A stretch of DNA of 64,000 nucleotides from Nitrososphaerota archaeon (GCA_029785825.1 JAFLYY010000001.1:310001-374000), one strand, 5' to 3'. Shown: positions 1-9,161, counted from the first letter of the stretch. Made by a program: numbers and translations. The notes: a model not told the origin generated them from the sequence alone.

Positions 1-1064
1 TGGGGCCGCAGCACCCGGGCGCAGGTCACTTCCGCATCCGCCTCTGGCTCGACGGGGACTACGTCGTCCGGTCCGAACCTGACCCGGGGTACGTCCACCG
101 GGGAGAGGAAAAGATGAGCGAGTACAGGAACTACATCCAGAACGTCCCGCACCTTGAGAGGCCCGTCATACTCGACAGCTCGAACATCCTCTTCCCGTAC
201 GCCTTGGGGGTCGACGAGCTCATGGGGAGCAAGATCCCACCCAGGGGACAGTACCTCAGGGTGATCATGTCAGAGATAAACCGCATCATCTCCCACATGT
301 ACTTCCTCGCCATCCAGGGGTACTTCATGGGGCACACGACTATGATCACTTGGTGCATGGGTGACAGAGATTTTTGGATCGACCTCGGCGAGCGCATAGG
401 CGGAGCCCGGGTCACCTTCGCCTATGTCATCCCAGGAGGGGTGAGGAACGACATCCCCGAGTACGCCATAGACAAAGGGCTCAAGACCTGCGACTGGTTC
501 GACAAGCGGATGGACGAGTACGAGAAGATCTTCTTCGACAACCCCATGGTCCACCAGCGCTCCGACCGGGTCGGGGTTCTGTCGAAGGAGGACGCAATAG
601 CCTTCGGGACGACTGGGACGGTGGCGCGCGCCTCGGGGTTGGCCTTCGACGTCCGCAAGGACGAGCCCTACAGCTCCTACGGAGACTTTGAGTTCAAGAC
701 CCCCATGCTCACTCAGGGAGACTCTTGGGCGAGGGCGTACGTGGCCCTCCTGGACATGAGGGAAGCCGTGAAGATCATCCGTCAGGCCCTGAAGAAGCTT
801 CCACAGGGTTCAGTCAGGCTGAAGCTCGGTCCCCAGCCGAGGGTCCCGGCGGGGGAGGTCTACTCCAGGACCGAAGGGGCCAGAGGGGAGATGTCCTACT
901 ATATCATCAGCGACGGGTCGCCCCGCCCCTACAGGCTGAAGATAGGGGTTCCGTCGGCGAAGAACCTGAGGGTCCTCCCCCACCTGTTGAAGGGCGTCCA
1001 CGTGGCAGACATCCCCGTGATATACTGGGGTCTGAACTATTGGCCGGTAGAAGCCGACAGATAA
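1..1064 (+). CDS. nuoD: NADH-quinone oxidoreductase subunit D (partial, 5' end missing)
   Basis: The reading frame is already open at the left edge. From base 3 it reads GPQHPGAGHFRIRLWLDGD and then a GYVHRGEEK segment, which are the N-terminal signatures of the 49-kDa/NuoD subunit of complex I. About 353 residues are present, so only a few N-terminal codons are missing. An internal ATG at 114 would remove the conserved GPQHPG motif and is not the start. NuoD belongs to the peripheral arm and with NuoB forms the quinone site. The usual downstream subunits (NuoH, NuoI) do not follow; the next gene is an unrelated exporter on the other strand, so any nuo operon lies to the left. The C-terminal end is divergent from the usual family ending but keeps the final DR. 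Confidence 0.95.
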   Translation, partial: GPQHPGAGHFRIRLWLDGDYVVRSEPDPGYVHRGEEKMSEYRNYIQNVPHLERPVILDSSNILFPYALGVDELMGSKIPPRGQYLRVIMSEINRIISHMYFLAIQGYFMGHTTMITWCMGDRDFWIDLGERIGGARVTFAYVIPGGVRNDIPEYAIDKGLKTCDWFDKRMDEYEKIFFDNPMVHQRSDRVGVLSKEDAIAFGTTGTVARASGLAFDVRKDEPYSSYGDFEFKTPMLTQGDSWARAYVALLDMREAVKIIRQALKKLPQGSVRLKLGPQPRVPAGEVYSRTEGARGEMSYYIISDGSPRPYRLKIGVPSAKNLRVLPHLLKGVHVADIPVIYWGLNYWPVEADR

Positions 1065-1240
1065 GCATCTTTAAGCTCCGTTCTGCAGAATCTGCCCGAT
1101 TCAAGCCCTTCTTTCTGCTCAGGCTTGGCATCAGCCCTTGACGCGGGAATGCTAGCGCTGCTTCGTCTACAAAAGCGTCGCAATCCGCATGTACCTGTTG
1201 CTTGGGCGACTCCAGCTCGGGTGTCGTCGCCGCTTGGCTT

Positions 1241-2167
1241 TCAGCTCTGACTCGGCGTCACCCCTCCTGCGGGGGGTGCGAACGGCTCGGCCTCGGGACC
1301 CTTCTCACCCCTGTGGAATACGTAGACGCCGACGAGGATAAGCGCTCCCCCGAAGATCTGGGCGAGAGTAATCTGCTCGCCCAGGACCACCAGCCCAAAG
1401 ACCGCCCCGAACACCGTGGAACTGGACCAGACCAGCAGCATCCTGATGGCGCCGAGCCTCTTCACGGCCGCTATGAACAGGACGGTCCCACCGGTGACGA
1501 CCGCCCCGAGCAGCAGCAGGATGGAGGCGCTGTATGCAGTGAACCTGAGGTGCGCCCCAGCTGCTAGGAAGACGGCTGTCAGCGCGGTCCCGCCTATCAA
1601 GTTCCTGTACTTGCTGATGAGCGAGGTGTCGAACCGTTTCGTCGCCAGGGCCATGATGTTGTTCTCGAAGGCCCAAGCGACCCCCGACCCGAGGACGAGC
1701 AGGTTCCCGGTCAGCCCTTGGAAAAAGGCGATATGCGACAGGTCGAGGTTCGTCGAGACCACAACCAGCCCTGCGACTATGAGCAGCCCGCGCAGGGCCT
1801 GGCCCCGGCGGAGCGACTCACCGAACACCGAGAAAGCTAGGATGGTGGTGAAGAGCACCTCCCCGTTTGCCAGGAGGGCGGCGTTCACCACCGTGGTCTC
1901 GTCCAGCCCCGCGGTGTACATCAGAGGGGCCAGGGCTGCCCCCACGAGCCCGAAGAACACCAGGTACCTGAGGCTGCCAGGAGCCGGCCCCCTTCTAGGC
2001 TGATGGAAGAGGAGCACCACGCCGGAGATCAGGAAGGAGAGCCCGGTCACCACCACGGGGCCATTGTAGGAAAGGGCGATCTTGGTGAGCGTCGACACCG
2101 ACCCCGCGCAGAGGGACCCGAGGATGGCGTAGACGTATCCTTTCGTCGTCTCAGAGCTGGCCTTCAC
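1241..2167 (-). CDS. EamA/DMT-superfamily transporter
   Basis: 308 residues with about ten hydrophobic segments arranged as two repeated halves, the usual layout of drug/metabolite transporters (EamA family). A short inter-repeat region and a conserved ANGEVLFTTILAFSVFGE stretch (roughly residues 100-118) match the EamA pattern of a helix followed by an acidic loop residue. The substrate cannot be told from sequence. A TATA-like CTTAATG at about 2193-2199 lies 26-30 bases before the ATG, so the mRNA is probably leaderless. It is divergent from mscL with about 75 bases between the genes, and no operon partner is seen downstream. Confidence 0.88.
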   Translation of the reverse strand: MKASSETTKGYVYAILGSLCAGSVSTLTKIALSYNGPVVVTGLSFLISGVVLLFHQPRRGPAPGSLRYLVFFGLVGAALAPLMYTAGLDETTVVNAALLANGEVLFTTILAFSVFGESLRRGQALRGLLIVAGLVVVSTNLDLSHIAFFQGLTGNLLVLGSGVAWAFENNIMALATKRFDTSLISKYRNLIGGTALTAVFLAAGAHLRFTAYSASILLLLGAVVTGGTVLFIAAVKRLGAIRMLLVWSSSTVFGAVFGLVVLGEQITLAQIFGGALILVGVYVFHRGEKGPEAEPFAPPAGGVTPSQS

Positions 2168-2243
2168 GAGTAGCTTGCGCCGGGGAAACAGGGGGCATTA
2201 AGCATCCTTTGCGAACTCCTCTTAAAACGGCCCCCGCCTACCC

Positions 2244-2666
2244 ATGGCCATGGCATCTGATGACGCCATACTGACTGAACTTCAGAAGATTAGAGAGCTC
2301 CTCACCCCCAAACCAGCTCCGCCAGCGCCTCCTCCTCCCAAAGGGCTGTGGGCCGAGTTCAAATCGTTCCTATCCCAGTACAAGGTCCTCGGCCTCGCCG
2401 TGGCCTTCATCCTAGGTCTGTACCTGGGGAACCTCGTACAGGGGCTGGTCAACGACCTGATTATGCCAGTCATCTCCATAGCGACCGGGAGTTCCGGCCC
2501 ACTCAAAGCGTGCACCACCGGAGGGACCCCGGTCCCCGCATGGCAGTGCATCACCGCCGGGCCTTTCCTCGTCGGCTCGTTCCTCGGCACCGTGATAACC
2601 TTCATCGTCGTCGCCTTCGTCGTATTCCTCATAGTCAAGGTCGCGAAAAGGTCGAACATCCAATAG
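2244..2666 (+). CDS. mscL: MscL-family mechanosensitive channel
   Basis: 140 residues. A proline-rich N-terminal stretch (residues 27-35) is followed by WAEFKSFLSQYKVLGLAVAF, which resembles the amphipathic S1 helix and first pore helix of MscL. A NDLIMPVIS motif and a second transmembrane helix near the C terminus follow. MscL forms a pentameric pore that releases solutes on hypo-osmotic shock. The loop between the helices carries two cysteines, so an external disulfide is possible. A TATA-like CTTAAAAC at 2221-2228 suggests a leaderless message starting at ATG 2244 or, equally likely, ATG 2250. Confidence 0.85.
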   Translation: MAMASDDAILTELQKIRELLTPKPAPPAPPPPKGLWAEFKSFLSQYKVLGLAVAFILGLYLGNLVQGLVNDLIMPVISIATGSSGPLKACTTGGTPVPAWQCITAGPFLVGSFLGTVITFIVVAFVVFLIVKVAKRSNIQ

Positions 2667-2780
2667 GAGCTCTCCCCGTTTCTTCTTCTGCCGTGCGTCA
2701 AATCCGTTAAGCATACTGTCAACGGTAATTGCCTCAGTCAGTCATGTCCATCTCCCAAGATATCAGAGCAAGATTTCACG

Positions 2781-3425
2781 ATGAGCAGCAGCAAGTTCGA
2801 AAAAGGATGGAAGACCCAGGAGAAGGAGCCTTTCGGGAAGATGGTCCGCGAAACCGTCCGCGGGCCACAGCCGATCCGGCCCCAGGTCCAGAAAGCGACC
2901 CAGCAGTTGACTGGGGAGATCAACCGCCTGGACCAGGCGATGGGCCGGCTGAAGCAACGAGAGAACTCCATTTTCAAGAAGACCGTAACGGCCGTTCAGG
3001 CGCACGACCAGGAATCCAGTAAGGCGTACTCCAACGAGCTCGCCGAAGTCCGCAAGATGGAGAAGATTGTAACGCAGTCCAGGATTGCCCTGGAACAGAT
3101 CAACACGAGGCTGCAGACGGTCACAGACATCGGAGACTTCGCGGCGACCATCGCCCCGGCCATAGGGGTGATCAAGAATGTACGCGTCACCCTTGGCGAG
3201 GCCATGCCCGACGCCCAGGGGGCCCTGGGAGAGATCGGGGCTCAGCTGAACTCGATAATGGTGGACGTCGGCCAGATAACGGGGACGACCTTCTACCAAG
3301 CCGAGAACGGCGAGGAGGCCAACAAGATCCTGGCCGAGGCATCCGCGATAGCCGAGAAGCGGATGTCCGAGTCCCTCCCCGAGGTACCAAGCAGCGCCGG
3401 TCAGTCCATCTTCACGAGCGAATAG
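2781..3425 (+). CDS. cdvB: ESCRT-III/Snf7-family protein (CdvB-like)
   Basis: 214 residues, largely charged alpha-helix with a basic N-terminal half and acidic C-terminal half, as in Snf7-domain proteins. The N terminus has GPQPIRPQVQKATQQL followed by a long helical hairpin with repeated EINRLDQAM-type heptads. Archaeal CdvB proteins polymerise at mid-cell for membrane scission in division. It ends soon after the Snf7 core (SLPEVPSSAGQSIFTSE), with no winged-helix extension seen, so it may be a CdvB paralogue rather than the CdvA-binding one. No cdvA or cdvC lies in the window. ATG 2781 is the only start in frame after the last upstream stop. Confidence 0.85.
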   Translation: MSSSKFEKGWKTQEKEPFGKMVRETVRGPQPIRPQVQKATQQLTGEINRLDQAMGRLKQRENSIFKKTVTAVQAHDQESSKAYSNELAEVRKMEKIVTQSRIALEQINTRLQTVTDIGDFAATIAPAIGVIKNVRVTLGEAMPDAQGALGEIGAQLNSIMVDVGQITGTTFYQAENGEEANKILAEASAIAEKRMSESLPEVPSSAGQSIFTSE

Positions 3426-3691
3426 ACCGCCCGGGGCAGCTCGGCCCCGGCCGGGCCGCCCTTTCTGCTTCTTGTGGTCGTTGCGGCTTCCGATGCGCGA
3501 ACAGCCTCTCCGGTAGAGGAACGGCGCCAGCCATCTCGATTCTCCTCGAGCGCCGTCGCGGGGTAGGCGCATCACGAAAGCCTAGAATGCCGAGTAGAAA
3601 CCTGGCCCCGCTGCAAGGAACAGTGCCTCAGGACTCACGAAGGTGAAGAGTCGTCTGGCGTACTGGACTCTCCGCAGGGTCCAGCATGGAG

Positions 3692-4390
3692 CTATGCCGG
3701 AGACGAGGTCGTCCAGAGCAGCTCCATGAACTGCTTGAAGTGGCTCGCCACGGCTGGGCTGTCGATCCATCCGCAGGCAGAGTGGTCAGGGAGCCCGATT
3801 AGGGCGACTTTGTCGTCTACCAGGAGGTCGAACGCCACCTGGTTCCCGGTCCTCGCCTCTACCCCGGGGGGGAGGAGCCCCTGGGCCTGGTCGTCGCAGA
3901 CCGCTCTGACCTTCACCCCTCTCTTCACCGCCCCGTCGAGGAGTTCCATCACCTTGGCGTCCTCCAAGCCCATGGCAGGCGTGACGACCATCACACTCTC
4001 TCTTGCCCCTCTGAGCATCTCGTAGATCTTCCCCAGAACTCTCTCGCTCCCTCGGACGGTGTACACCAGCTCTGCTTCTTCGGTAGGCTCGGCCCTGTAT
4101 ATCCTCTGAAGCTCCCTGAATGCGTCTTCGACCCTCGAAGAAATCGTGGCCTTGACGGTCTCAGGCTTCTTGGCTCTGTACGTGACCGGTTTGCTTACGA
4201 CCTTCTCGACCCACCCCTTCGCCTCGAGGGCCTTGAGCGCCGTGTAGGCGCTGGGGTAAGGGATCCGGGCCTCGGTGGCGACCCTCTTCGGCTCAGCAGG
4301 CCCGAGGCCGGCGTTGGCGACGTATGCCTTGGCTTCGTAGCTCGTGAGCCCCAGGTCCTTGAGCTGTTCGACTATCTGGGACCTGTCCAC
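3692..4390 (-). CDS. TrmB-family transcriptional regulator
   Basis: 232 residues. The N-terminal winged helix (residues 5-75; LKDLGLTSYEAKAYVANAGL, then a recognition helix around IPYPSAYTALKALEAKGWVE) is the TrmB DNA-binding domain. A coiled linker follows, then a phospholipase-D-like C-terminal fold (ESVMVVTPAMGLED, VAFDLLVDDKVALIGLPD) as in TrmB proteins that bind sugars or other ligands. It is divergent from the FAD reductase at 4443, with 52 bases and a shared TATA between them, so it probably regulates itself and that reductase. Confidence 0.9.
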   Translation of the reverse strand: MDRSQIVEQLKDLGLTSYEAKAYVANAGLGPAEPKRVATEARIPYPSAYTALKALEAKGWVEKVVSKPVTYRAKKPETVKATISSRVEDAFRELQRIYRAEPTEEAELVYTVRGSERVLGKIYEMLRGARESVMVVTPAMGLEDAKVMELLDGAVKRGVKVRAVCDDQAQGLLPPGVEARTGNQVAFDLLVDDKVALIGLPDHSACGWIDSPAVASHFKQFMELLWTTSSPA

Positions 4391-4394
4391 GCAT

Positions 4395-4442
4395 GGAGTG
4401 CGGCGAAGCTCTTATATAGTATTTTCGTAGCGTTCGCACTAA
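4395..4442. promoter_or_regulatory. Shared divergent promoter with inverted repeat
   Basis: The TATA element CTTATATAGT (4411-4420) lies about 24-26 bases from both the TrmB start (4390, minus) and the reductase start (4443, plus), so both genes appear to use the same box in opposite directions and to be leaderless. Arms AGTGCG (4397-4402) and CGCACT (4435-4440) flank it symmetrically and could be the TrmB operator. The reading is from sequence only. Confidence 0.55.
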
Positions 4443-5918
4443 ATGGCTGGCGAACCTGACTACGACGTGGTCATCGCAGGCGGCGGGATGGCCGGCCTGA
4501 TCACAGCTGCTTCCATTGGCTATCATTCGAAGGGGAGCGCCCGGGTCCTAGTGGTCGACAGGAACAAGGAGGCCGAACCGGGAAGGAAGACTAACAACGG
4601 CTGGACCTGTGGGGACGCCACCAGTAAGAGGTCTCTGGACTACCTCGCGGAGCACATAGGGATAAGGTACGGCTCCCCCGAGCTGGAACATCCGGTGAGC
4701 GGGGTCTACGTCTACTCCCCAGACAGGAAGTCGAAAGTGCTCTTCGAAGGGGAGGGCTATCTGTTCAACAGGAAGCTGGTCCCGAGGCGCCAGGTCGCAG
4801 ACGCGAAGAAGTTCGGGACAGAGTTCATGTTCGGGGCCACGGCAGAGAGGCTTCTCTCGGAAGAAGGCCGCATCACCGGGGTGACGGGACGGAAGTCCGA
4901 CGGGGCGGCGTTCAGCGTCACCGGGAAAATCGTCATCGACGCGACAGGTTCGTCCTCTACCCTCAGGAGATTCATGCCCATTCCGTCGCTGATCGAGAAA
5001 GAGATCGACCCGGACGACGTGGTCGGCACCGGGAGGTACATCCTCGACTTCGAGCCTGCCAAGGACGACCCCGCCTTCTTCGCTCCCGACTACTGCATAA
5101 TCCACCTCGACCAGTTCATCGCCCCCGCCGGCTACGCCTGGGTCTTCCCGAAGGGGAAGAAGAAGGTGAACATAGGACTGGGGGTGTCTCACTCCGGGCT
5201 GGCGAGGAGGAACAGGAGGTTCGGGCTCAACGACAACCTCCAGAGCCTCATCGACAAGTACCTGGCCGACAACCCGGTCATCAGGAACTTCTCGCAGCCC
5301 TCTGACGACGCCAACGCCGGGAACACGAAGGGGAACTGGCAAGTCCCGGTGAGGCGGCACAACGACTGCATGGTCGCCAACGGTTTTGCGGTGGTGGGGG
5401 ACGCCGCCTGGATGCCCAGGCCCATCGACGCCGGAGGGATAAGCCCCTCCATCTATGGCGGGACCATCCTGGGGAAGGTGGTCGCCGAGGCGCTCGAGGC
5501 CGGGGATGCGACCGAGGCGGGCCTCTGGAAGTACAACGTCGAGTACATGAACACCCACGGATACCCGATGGCCAGTTTCGAGGTCCTCAGAAGATACCTG
5601 CAGACAGTCACCAACGACCAGATCAACTACGGGATGGAACACTTCCTCTCAGAGGAAGATGTAGCGGCGATAACCGAGAGGAAGCACCCCGAATTCAATC
5701 AGGCCCGCTTCATGAACCCGGCGATGTGGTTCCGGGTCCTGGGGCAGCTTTCGCTCGCCAGGGGGCTCAGGTACACCGTCAAGAAAAGCGCCGCCCTGGT
5801 GGAGATCAACTTGGCCTACCCAGACTCCCCCAAAGGCTTCGGCGAGTGGCAGAAGCGCCTGGGGAAGGAGCTCGCTGAGACCGTTGAGAAGTTCAAGCCC
5901 CTCGACGTAGCCAACTAG
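4443..5918 (+). CDS. Geranylgeranyl reductase-family FAD oxidoreductase
   Basis: 491 residues. The FAD-binding Rossmann motif VVIAGGGMAGLITAAS is at residues 9-24. A second flavoprotein signature, KIVIDATGSSSTLRR, is near residue 165, and AVVGDAAWMPRPIDAGGI (about residue 318) is the GD motif that contacts the FAD ribityl chain. This arrangement fits the geranylgeranyl reductase/PHBH group; in archaea members saturate isoprenoid chains of membrane lipids. It is longer than typical archaeal GGR (about 400 residues), so a different substrate is possible. It is divergent from a TrmB regulator and followed 20 bases later by a PPOX protein. Confidence 0.82.
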   Translation: MAGEPDYDVVIAGGGMAGLITAASIGYHSKGSARVLVVDRNKEAEPGRKTNNGWTCGDATSKRSLDYLAEHIGIRYGSPELEHPVSGVYVYSPDRKSKVLFEGEGYLFNRKLVPRRQVADAKKFGTEFMFGATAERLLSEEGRITGVTGRKSDGAAFSVTGKIVIDATGSSSTLRRFMPIPSLIEKEIDPDDVVGTGRYILDFEPAKDDPAFFAPDYCIIHLDQFIAPAGYAWVFPKGKKKVNIGLGVSHSGLARRNRRFGLNDNLQSLIDKYLADNPVIRNFSQPSDDANAGNTKGNWQVPVRRHNDCMVANGFAVVGDAAWMPRPIDAGGISPSIYGGTILGKVVAEALEAGDATEAGLWKYNVEYMNTHGYPMASFEVLRRYLQTVTNDQINYGMEHFLSEEDVAAITERKHPEFNQARFMNPAMWFRVLGQLSLARGLRYTVKKSAALVEINLAYPDSPKGFGEWQKRLGKELAETVEKFKPLDVAN

Positions 5919-5944
5919 AAATACCGCTCGGGTTCCAGGTGCCC

Positions 5945-6343
5945 ATGGTCAAGCTCGCCCCCAAGGTCATGGGGTTCCTAGAGGGGAAGCACTTCGGTAA
6001 GCTCGCGACTGTGATGAAGGACGGGTCCCCTCATGTCACCCCCATCTGGTACATGATGGACGGGGGCAAGGTCGTGATCAACACTACCACGACTCGGGTG
6101 AAGTACTTCAACATCGTCCGGGACTCGAGGGTAAGCTTCCTGGTGGACGACGGATATCCATACGTCATACTCTTCGGGAGGGCCAGGGTTGCGCCAGAGC
6201 GGGACGCCAAGAGGGACATAGAGGCCCTCGCGGTCAGGTACACCGGAGAGGCGAGGGGGCGGAAGTCGGCGCGGTCGACCTTCTGGAAGGAGCCCCGGGT
6301 ATCGATAGAGATAGTGCCAGAGAGGGTCTTCGTCAACCTCTAG
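5945..6343 (+). CDS. Pyridoxamine 5'-phosphate oxidase-like (PPOX/FDOR) protein
   Basis: About 132 residues forming one split-barrel flavin- or F420-binding domain: a FGKLATVMKDGSPHVTPIWY segment near the N terminus, then STR/TTRVKYFNIVRDSRVSFLV, typical of F420-dependent PPOX-class enzymes. The reaction is unknown; relatives reduce quinones or enones with F420H2, or bind F420 or heme. A TATA-like AGAAATACC (5917-5925) is 26 bases before ATG 5945, favouring that start over the GTG at 5939. It ends where the convergent TetR gene ends. Two more PPOX genes occur at 19395 and 28493. Confidence 0.85.
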   Translation: MVKLAPKVMGFLEGKHFGKLATVMKDGSPHVTPIWYMMDGGKVVINTTTTRVKYFNIVRDSRVSFLVDDGYPYVILFGRARVAPERDAKRDIEALAVRYTGEARGRKSARSTFWKEPRVSIEIVPERVFVNL

Positions 6344-6934
6344 CTATTTCATCGCGCGCGAGAAGAAGTCGGTTACGAACCTGCTGTAGGTCTCCCTGTC
6401 CGAACTCTTCGCGAAGTGGATATGCTGGAAGATCACCCTGTTGAGCATCCCAAGGAGGCAGTCGACGGCTAACTTGGGATCCGTCTTGCGAAACATCCCT
6501 CTCGAGATCGCGCGTTCCACCAGCCCGGAAGCGATACCTGATATCTTCTCCAGGTCGTCGGACACCATCTGGGCGCTGTGCTTGTCCAGGGTGGCCGAGT
6601 CCCTCATGTATAGTCCGATGTCGAAGGTGTGCTCCGGGAAAGACCTGAGGTAGGTAGAGATGAAGATCTCGAGCCCTCTCTTAGGGTCGGGGGCCTTGGA
6701 CGCGGCGGCGAGCTTCCGGATGAACTCTTCCATCGATATCTGTTTCCGGGCTACGGCTTCGAAGAGCCCCTTCTTGCTGCCGAAGTAGTAGTAGATGACA
6801 GGGGCGGTGGTCCCTGACACCCTGCAGATGTCTCTCACCGAGACGTTTGCGAACCCCTTCTCCGCGAACATCCTCGAAGCCACTTCGAGTATCTTCCCGG
6901 CGGTCGCATGCTGTTCTTCGACCTGCACGTCCAA
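6344..6934 (-). CDS. TetR-family transcriptional regulator
   Basis: 196 residues. The N-terminal TetR helix-turn-helix is clear: ILEVASRMFAEKGFANVSV, then DICRVSGTTAPVIYYYFGSK (residues 15-53), the classical recognition helix with YYYFGSK. The all-helical C-terminal ligand domain has no recognisable ligand. The start is TTG 6934, or GTG 6928 if the mRNA is leaderless: the TATA (TATATAA, 6953-6959) puts the start site near 6930, but an AAGGAGG sequence also sits 5' of the TTG. The target is unknown. It is convergent with the PPOX gene. Confidence 0.9.
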   Translation of the reverse strand: MDVQVEEQHATAGKILEVASRMFAEKGFANVSVRDICRVSGTTAPVIYYYFGSKKGLFEAVARKQISMEEFIRKLAAASKAPDPKRGLEIFISTYLRSFPEHTFDIGLYMRDSATLDKHSAQMVSDDLEKISGIASGLVERAISRGMFRKTDPKLAVDCLLGMLNRVIFQHIHFAKSSDRETYSRFVTDFFSRAMK

Positions 6935-7023
6935 CGAAAGCCCTCCTTTCCGTATATAACAGTTGGAGGCCGGGCGGATGCGGCCGCCCAGAGCCCTTGT
7001 GACGCGCGTATCAGCGGGGCAGG

Positions 7024-8694
7024 CTAGTCGAACTCGCCGCCTTCGCCGCCCATCCCGCCGGCTCCCCCGGGGGGTCCCGCCGGCGCCTTCGACTTCCCTG
7101 CGGCGATGACGTCATCGATCCTCAGTATCATCGAGGCCGCCTCGGTGGCAGACCTGATGATCTGAACCTTCACGGCCAGAGGCTCGATGACCTGGCGCTG
7201 GTACATGTCCTTGACCTTCCCGTCCGCGGCTTCGATCCCGAACCACTTCCCGTTCTCCGTAGCGTGCTTCGCTCTGAACTCCACCTGCGCGTCGATGGGG
7301 TCCATACCTGCGTTGAGCGCGAGGGCGATGGGTATCGACTCGAGGGCCTCGGCGAACTTCTGGGCTGCGAGCTGCTCCCTCCCCGTGAGCTTGTCCGCCC
7401 ACTTGAGGACCTGAGCTGCCGCCTCCGCCTCCGCCGCGCCACCGCCGGCTACCACCGCCGGCCTCTCGATGACGTCTTTGGTCACCATCAGGGCGTCGTG
7501 GAGGGACCTCTCGCCCTCGTCTACGATGCGCTGGGTCCCGCCTCTCACCAGTATGGTGACCGCCTTCGGGTTCTTGGCTCCCTCTACGAACACCCATTTG
7601 TCTTCTTCGACCTTCCTCTCTTCTACGTGCCCCGCATAGCCGAGGTCGCCGGGAGAAAGGTCCTCGAAGTTGTTCACCACCCTGCCGCCTGTCGCTTTCG
7701 CTAGCTTGGTCATGTCCGACTCCTTCGCCCTCCGTACGGCGAGAATCCCGGACTTCGCAAGGTAGTGCTGGGCGATGTCGTCGATACCCTTCTGGCAGAT
7801 GACGACGTTAGCCCCCACTTCAGCGACCTTGTCCACCATACCCTTCAACATCTTCGTCTCTTCGTCCAGGAACTTCTTCATCATGCTGGGGTCGTTGATG
7901 TTGAGCTTGGCGTCGAATTCCGTCTTTTCTATCTCGAAAGGAGCGCTGACGAGGGCGATCTTGGCTTTGTCCACCGACTTCGGCATGCCAGAGTGGACCA
8001 CTTCCTTGTCCAGCACTATCCCCTGAATGAGCCTGGTGTCCTTCAGCGAGCCGCCGGGCTTCTTCTCCACCTTTACGTTGTCGATGTCCACCCTGTACCC
8101 CTTATCTGCCTTCTCCGCCACCGCCAGGGTCGCCTCGACCACGAGTTCCGCAAGGTCCTGAGCTTCCTTCGAGACCAACTTGGTCTGCATGCTGGTCTTC
8201 GCGACCTTCACCAGCCACTCCTTGTCGCTCGAGGAGACCTTCTCGGCCACGTCCTCCAGGGACTCGATGGCCTTCCTCGAGGCCTTCGAATAGCCGTCTA
8301 CTATGACGGTAGGGTGAACGTTCTTGTCAAGGAGCTCCTCTGCCTTCTCCAGCAACGCTCCTGCGAGCACTACCGCAGAAGTCGTCCCGTCGCCGACCTC
8401 GTTGTCGGTGGTCTTGGACACTTCTACCAGCATCTTGGCTGCCGGGTGCTGCACGTCTATCTCCTTCAGCATCGTCGCGCCATCATTGGTGATGGTGACG
8501 TCTCCGAGAGAGTCTACGAGCATCTTGTCCATACCCCTCGGCCCTATGGAGCTCTTCACTACCTCTGAGATCAGCTTAGCGGCCGCTATGTTGTTCCTCT
8601 GGGCCTCCCTGCCCCTGCTCTGGCTCGACCCTTCCTTAAGAATCAGGACGGGCTGCCCAGACTGGGTGACTGCCGGAATCGCGGTTGTTGACAT
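7024..8694 (-). CDS. thsA: Thermosome (group II chaperonin) subunit
   Basis: About 556 residues. It has the full group II chaperonin plan: equatorial signature SSIGPRGMDKMLVDSLGDVT, the ATPase GDGTTSAVVLAG motif, apical domain with GM/IDDIAQHYLAKSGI, a second equatorial NAGMDPIDAQVE segment and a flexible Gly/Met tail ending GGMGGEGGEFD. It folds proteins in the cytosol as an 8- or 9-membered double ring. I place the start at ATG 8694, eight codons inside the longest frame, because the TATA box at 8726-8733 lies only about 9 bases from the outer ATG (8718) but about 35 bases from 8694. Confidence 0.97.
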   Translation of the reverse strand: MSTTAIPAVTQSGQPVLILKEGSSQSRGREAQRNNIAAAKLISEVVKSSIGPRGMDKMLVDSLGDVTITNDGATMLKEIDVQHPAAKMLVEVSKTTDNEVGDGTTSAVVLAGALLEKAEELLDKNVHPTVIVDGYSKASRKAIESLEDVAEKVSSSDKEWLVKVAKTSMQTKLVSKEAQDLAELVVEATLAVAEKADKGYRVDIDNVKVEKKPGGSLKDTRLIQGIVLDKEVVHSGMPKSVDKAKIALVSAPFEIEKTEFDAKLNINDPSMMKKFLDEETKMLKGMVDKVAEVGANVVICQKGIDDIAQHYLAKSGILAVRRAKESDMTKLAKATGGRVVNNFEDLSPGDLGYAGHVEERKVEEDKWVFVEGAKNPKAVTILVRGGTQRIVDEGERSLHDALMVTKDVIERPAVVAGGGAAEAEAAAQVLKWADKLTGREQLAAQKFAEALESIPIALALNAGMDPIDAQVEFRAKHATENGKWFGIEAADGKVKDMYQRQVIEPLAVKVQIIRSATEAASMILRIDDVIAAGKSKAPAGPPGGAGGMGGEGGEFD

Positions 8695-8725
8695 CGTAAA
8701 TCTTCGTTCGGTATACAACTAGTGG

Positions 8726-8733
8726 TTTATATT
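8726..8733 (-). promoter_or_regulatory. TATA box of thermosome gene
   Basis: On the minus strand AATATAAA lies at 8733-8726, predicting a transcription start near 8703 and a leader of roughly 9 bases before ATG 8694. It is the AT-richest stretch in the 70 bases upstream of the gene and decides the start codon choice. Confidence 0.6.
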
Positions 8734-9062
8734 CGTTTTGCGGGAGGGAGGGTACTGCGGGCCTTTTCGGGCTTCCGTGCCGGGGCTACCTGCTGTATGG
8801 CCTTCGCCAGGCCGATGTCCCAGCTGGTCACGCCTCCTTCCGAGTGAGTCTGGAGCGCTAGCGTGACTCTAGTGTATCTGATGTGGATGTCAGGATGGTG
8901 TTCCTGCTTCTCAGCTACTGCCGCTACCCTTCCCACGAAGGCGACCCCTTCCATGAACGTGTCGAACTCGAGCGTCCTGGTGATGAACTTCCATTCGCGC
9001 TTCCATCCCTCGAGGCCCTTCAGGGCCCTGTCAACCTCGGGTGCCTTCAGGAGCCTTGGCAC
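8727..9062 (-). CDS. Pterin-4a-carbinolamine dehydratase
   Basis: 111 residues from GTG 9062. The PCD signature EKQEHHPDIHIRYTRVTLAL followed by THSEGG and WDIGLA (the terminal Asp) is complete, so the enzyme should be active in dehydrating 4a-hydroxytetrahydropterins. The open frame continues upstream to 9614, but that part is low-complexity Arg/Gly-rich sequence antisense to the 9162 gene and is not family-like. A TATA-like stretch at 9086-9097 (minus strand AAAACTAAAAG) is about 28 bases before the GTG, supporting this leaderless start. The C terminus has a 20-residue basic Pro/Ala tail. A pterin role fits an organism using modified folates. Confidence 0.85.
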   Translation of the reverse strand: MPRLLKAPEVDRALKGLEGWKREWKFITRTLEFDTFMEGVAFVGRVAAVAEKQEHHPDIHIRYTRVTLALQTHSEGGVTSWDIGLAKAIQQVAPARKPEKARSTLPPAKRI

Positions 9063-9161
9063 AGATGCCTGGGAGTGGGCGTCCGCTTTTAGTTTTACCG
9101 AAGCGGCAACTGTAGTTGACAACGGGAGTTTACGACCCAGCTGCGTCCTCGTCTCCGTCGC

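Noticed and set aside
2743-3022. Overlapping ATG frame at the start of the CdvB-like gene
   Set aside because: It runs inside the CdvB coding region in another frame and encodes low-complexity sequence.
7112-7597. Long open frames antisense or out of frame within the thermosome gene
   Set aside because: They are Arg/Gly-rich shadows of a high-GC coding region; the thermosome frame is full-length and family-like.
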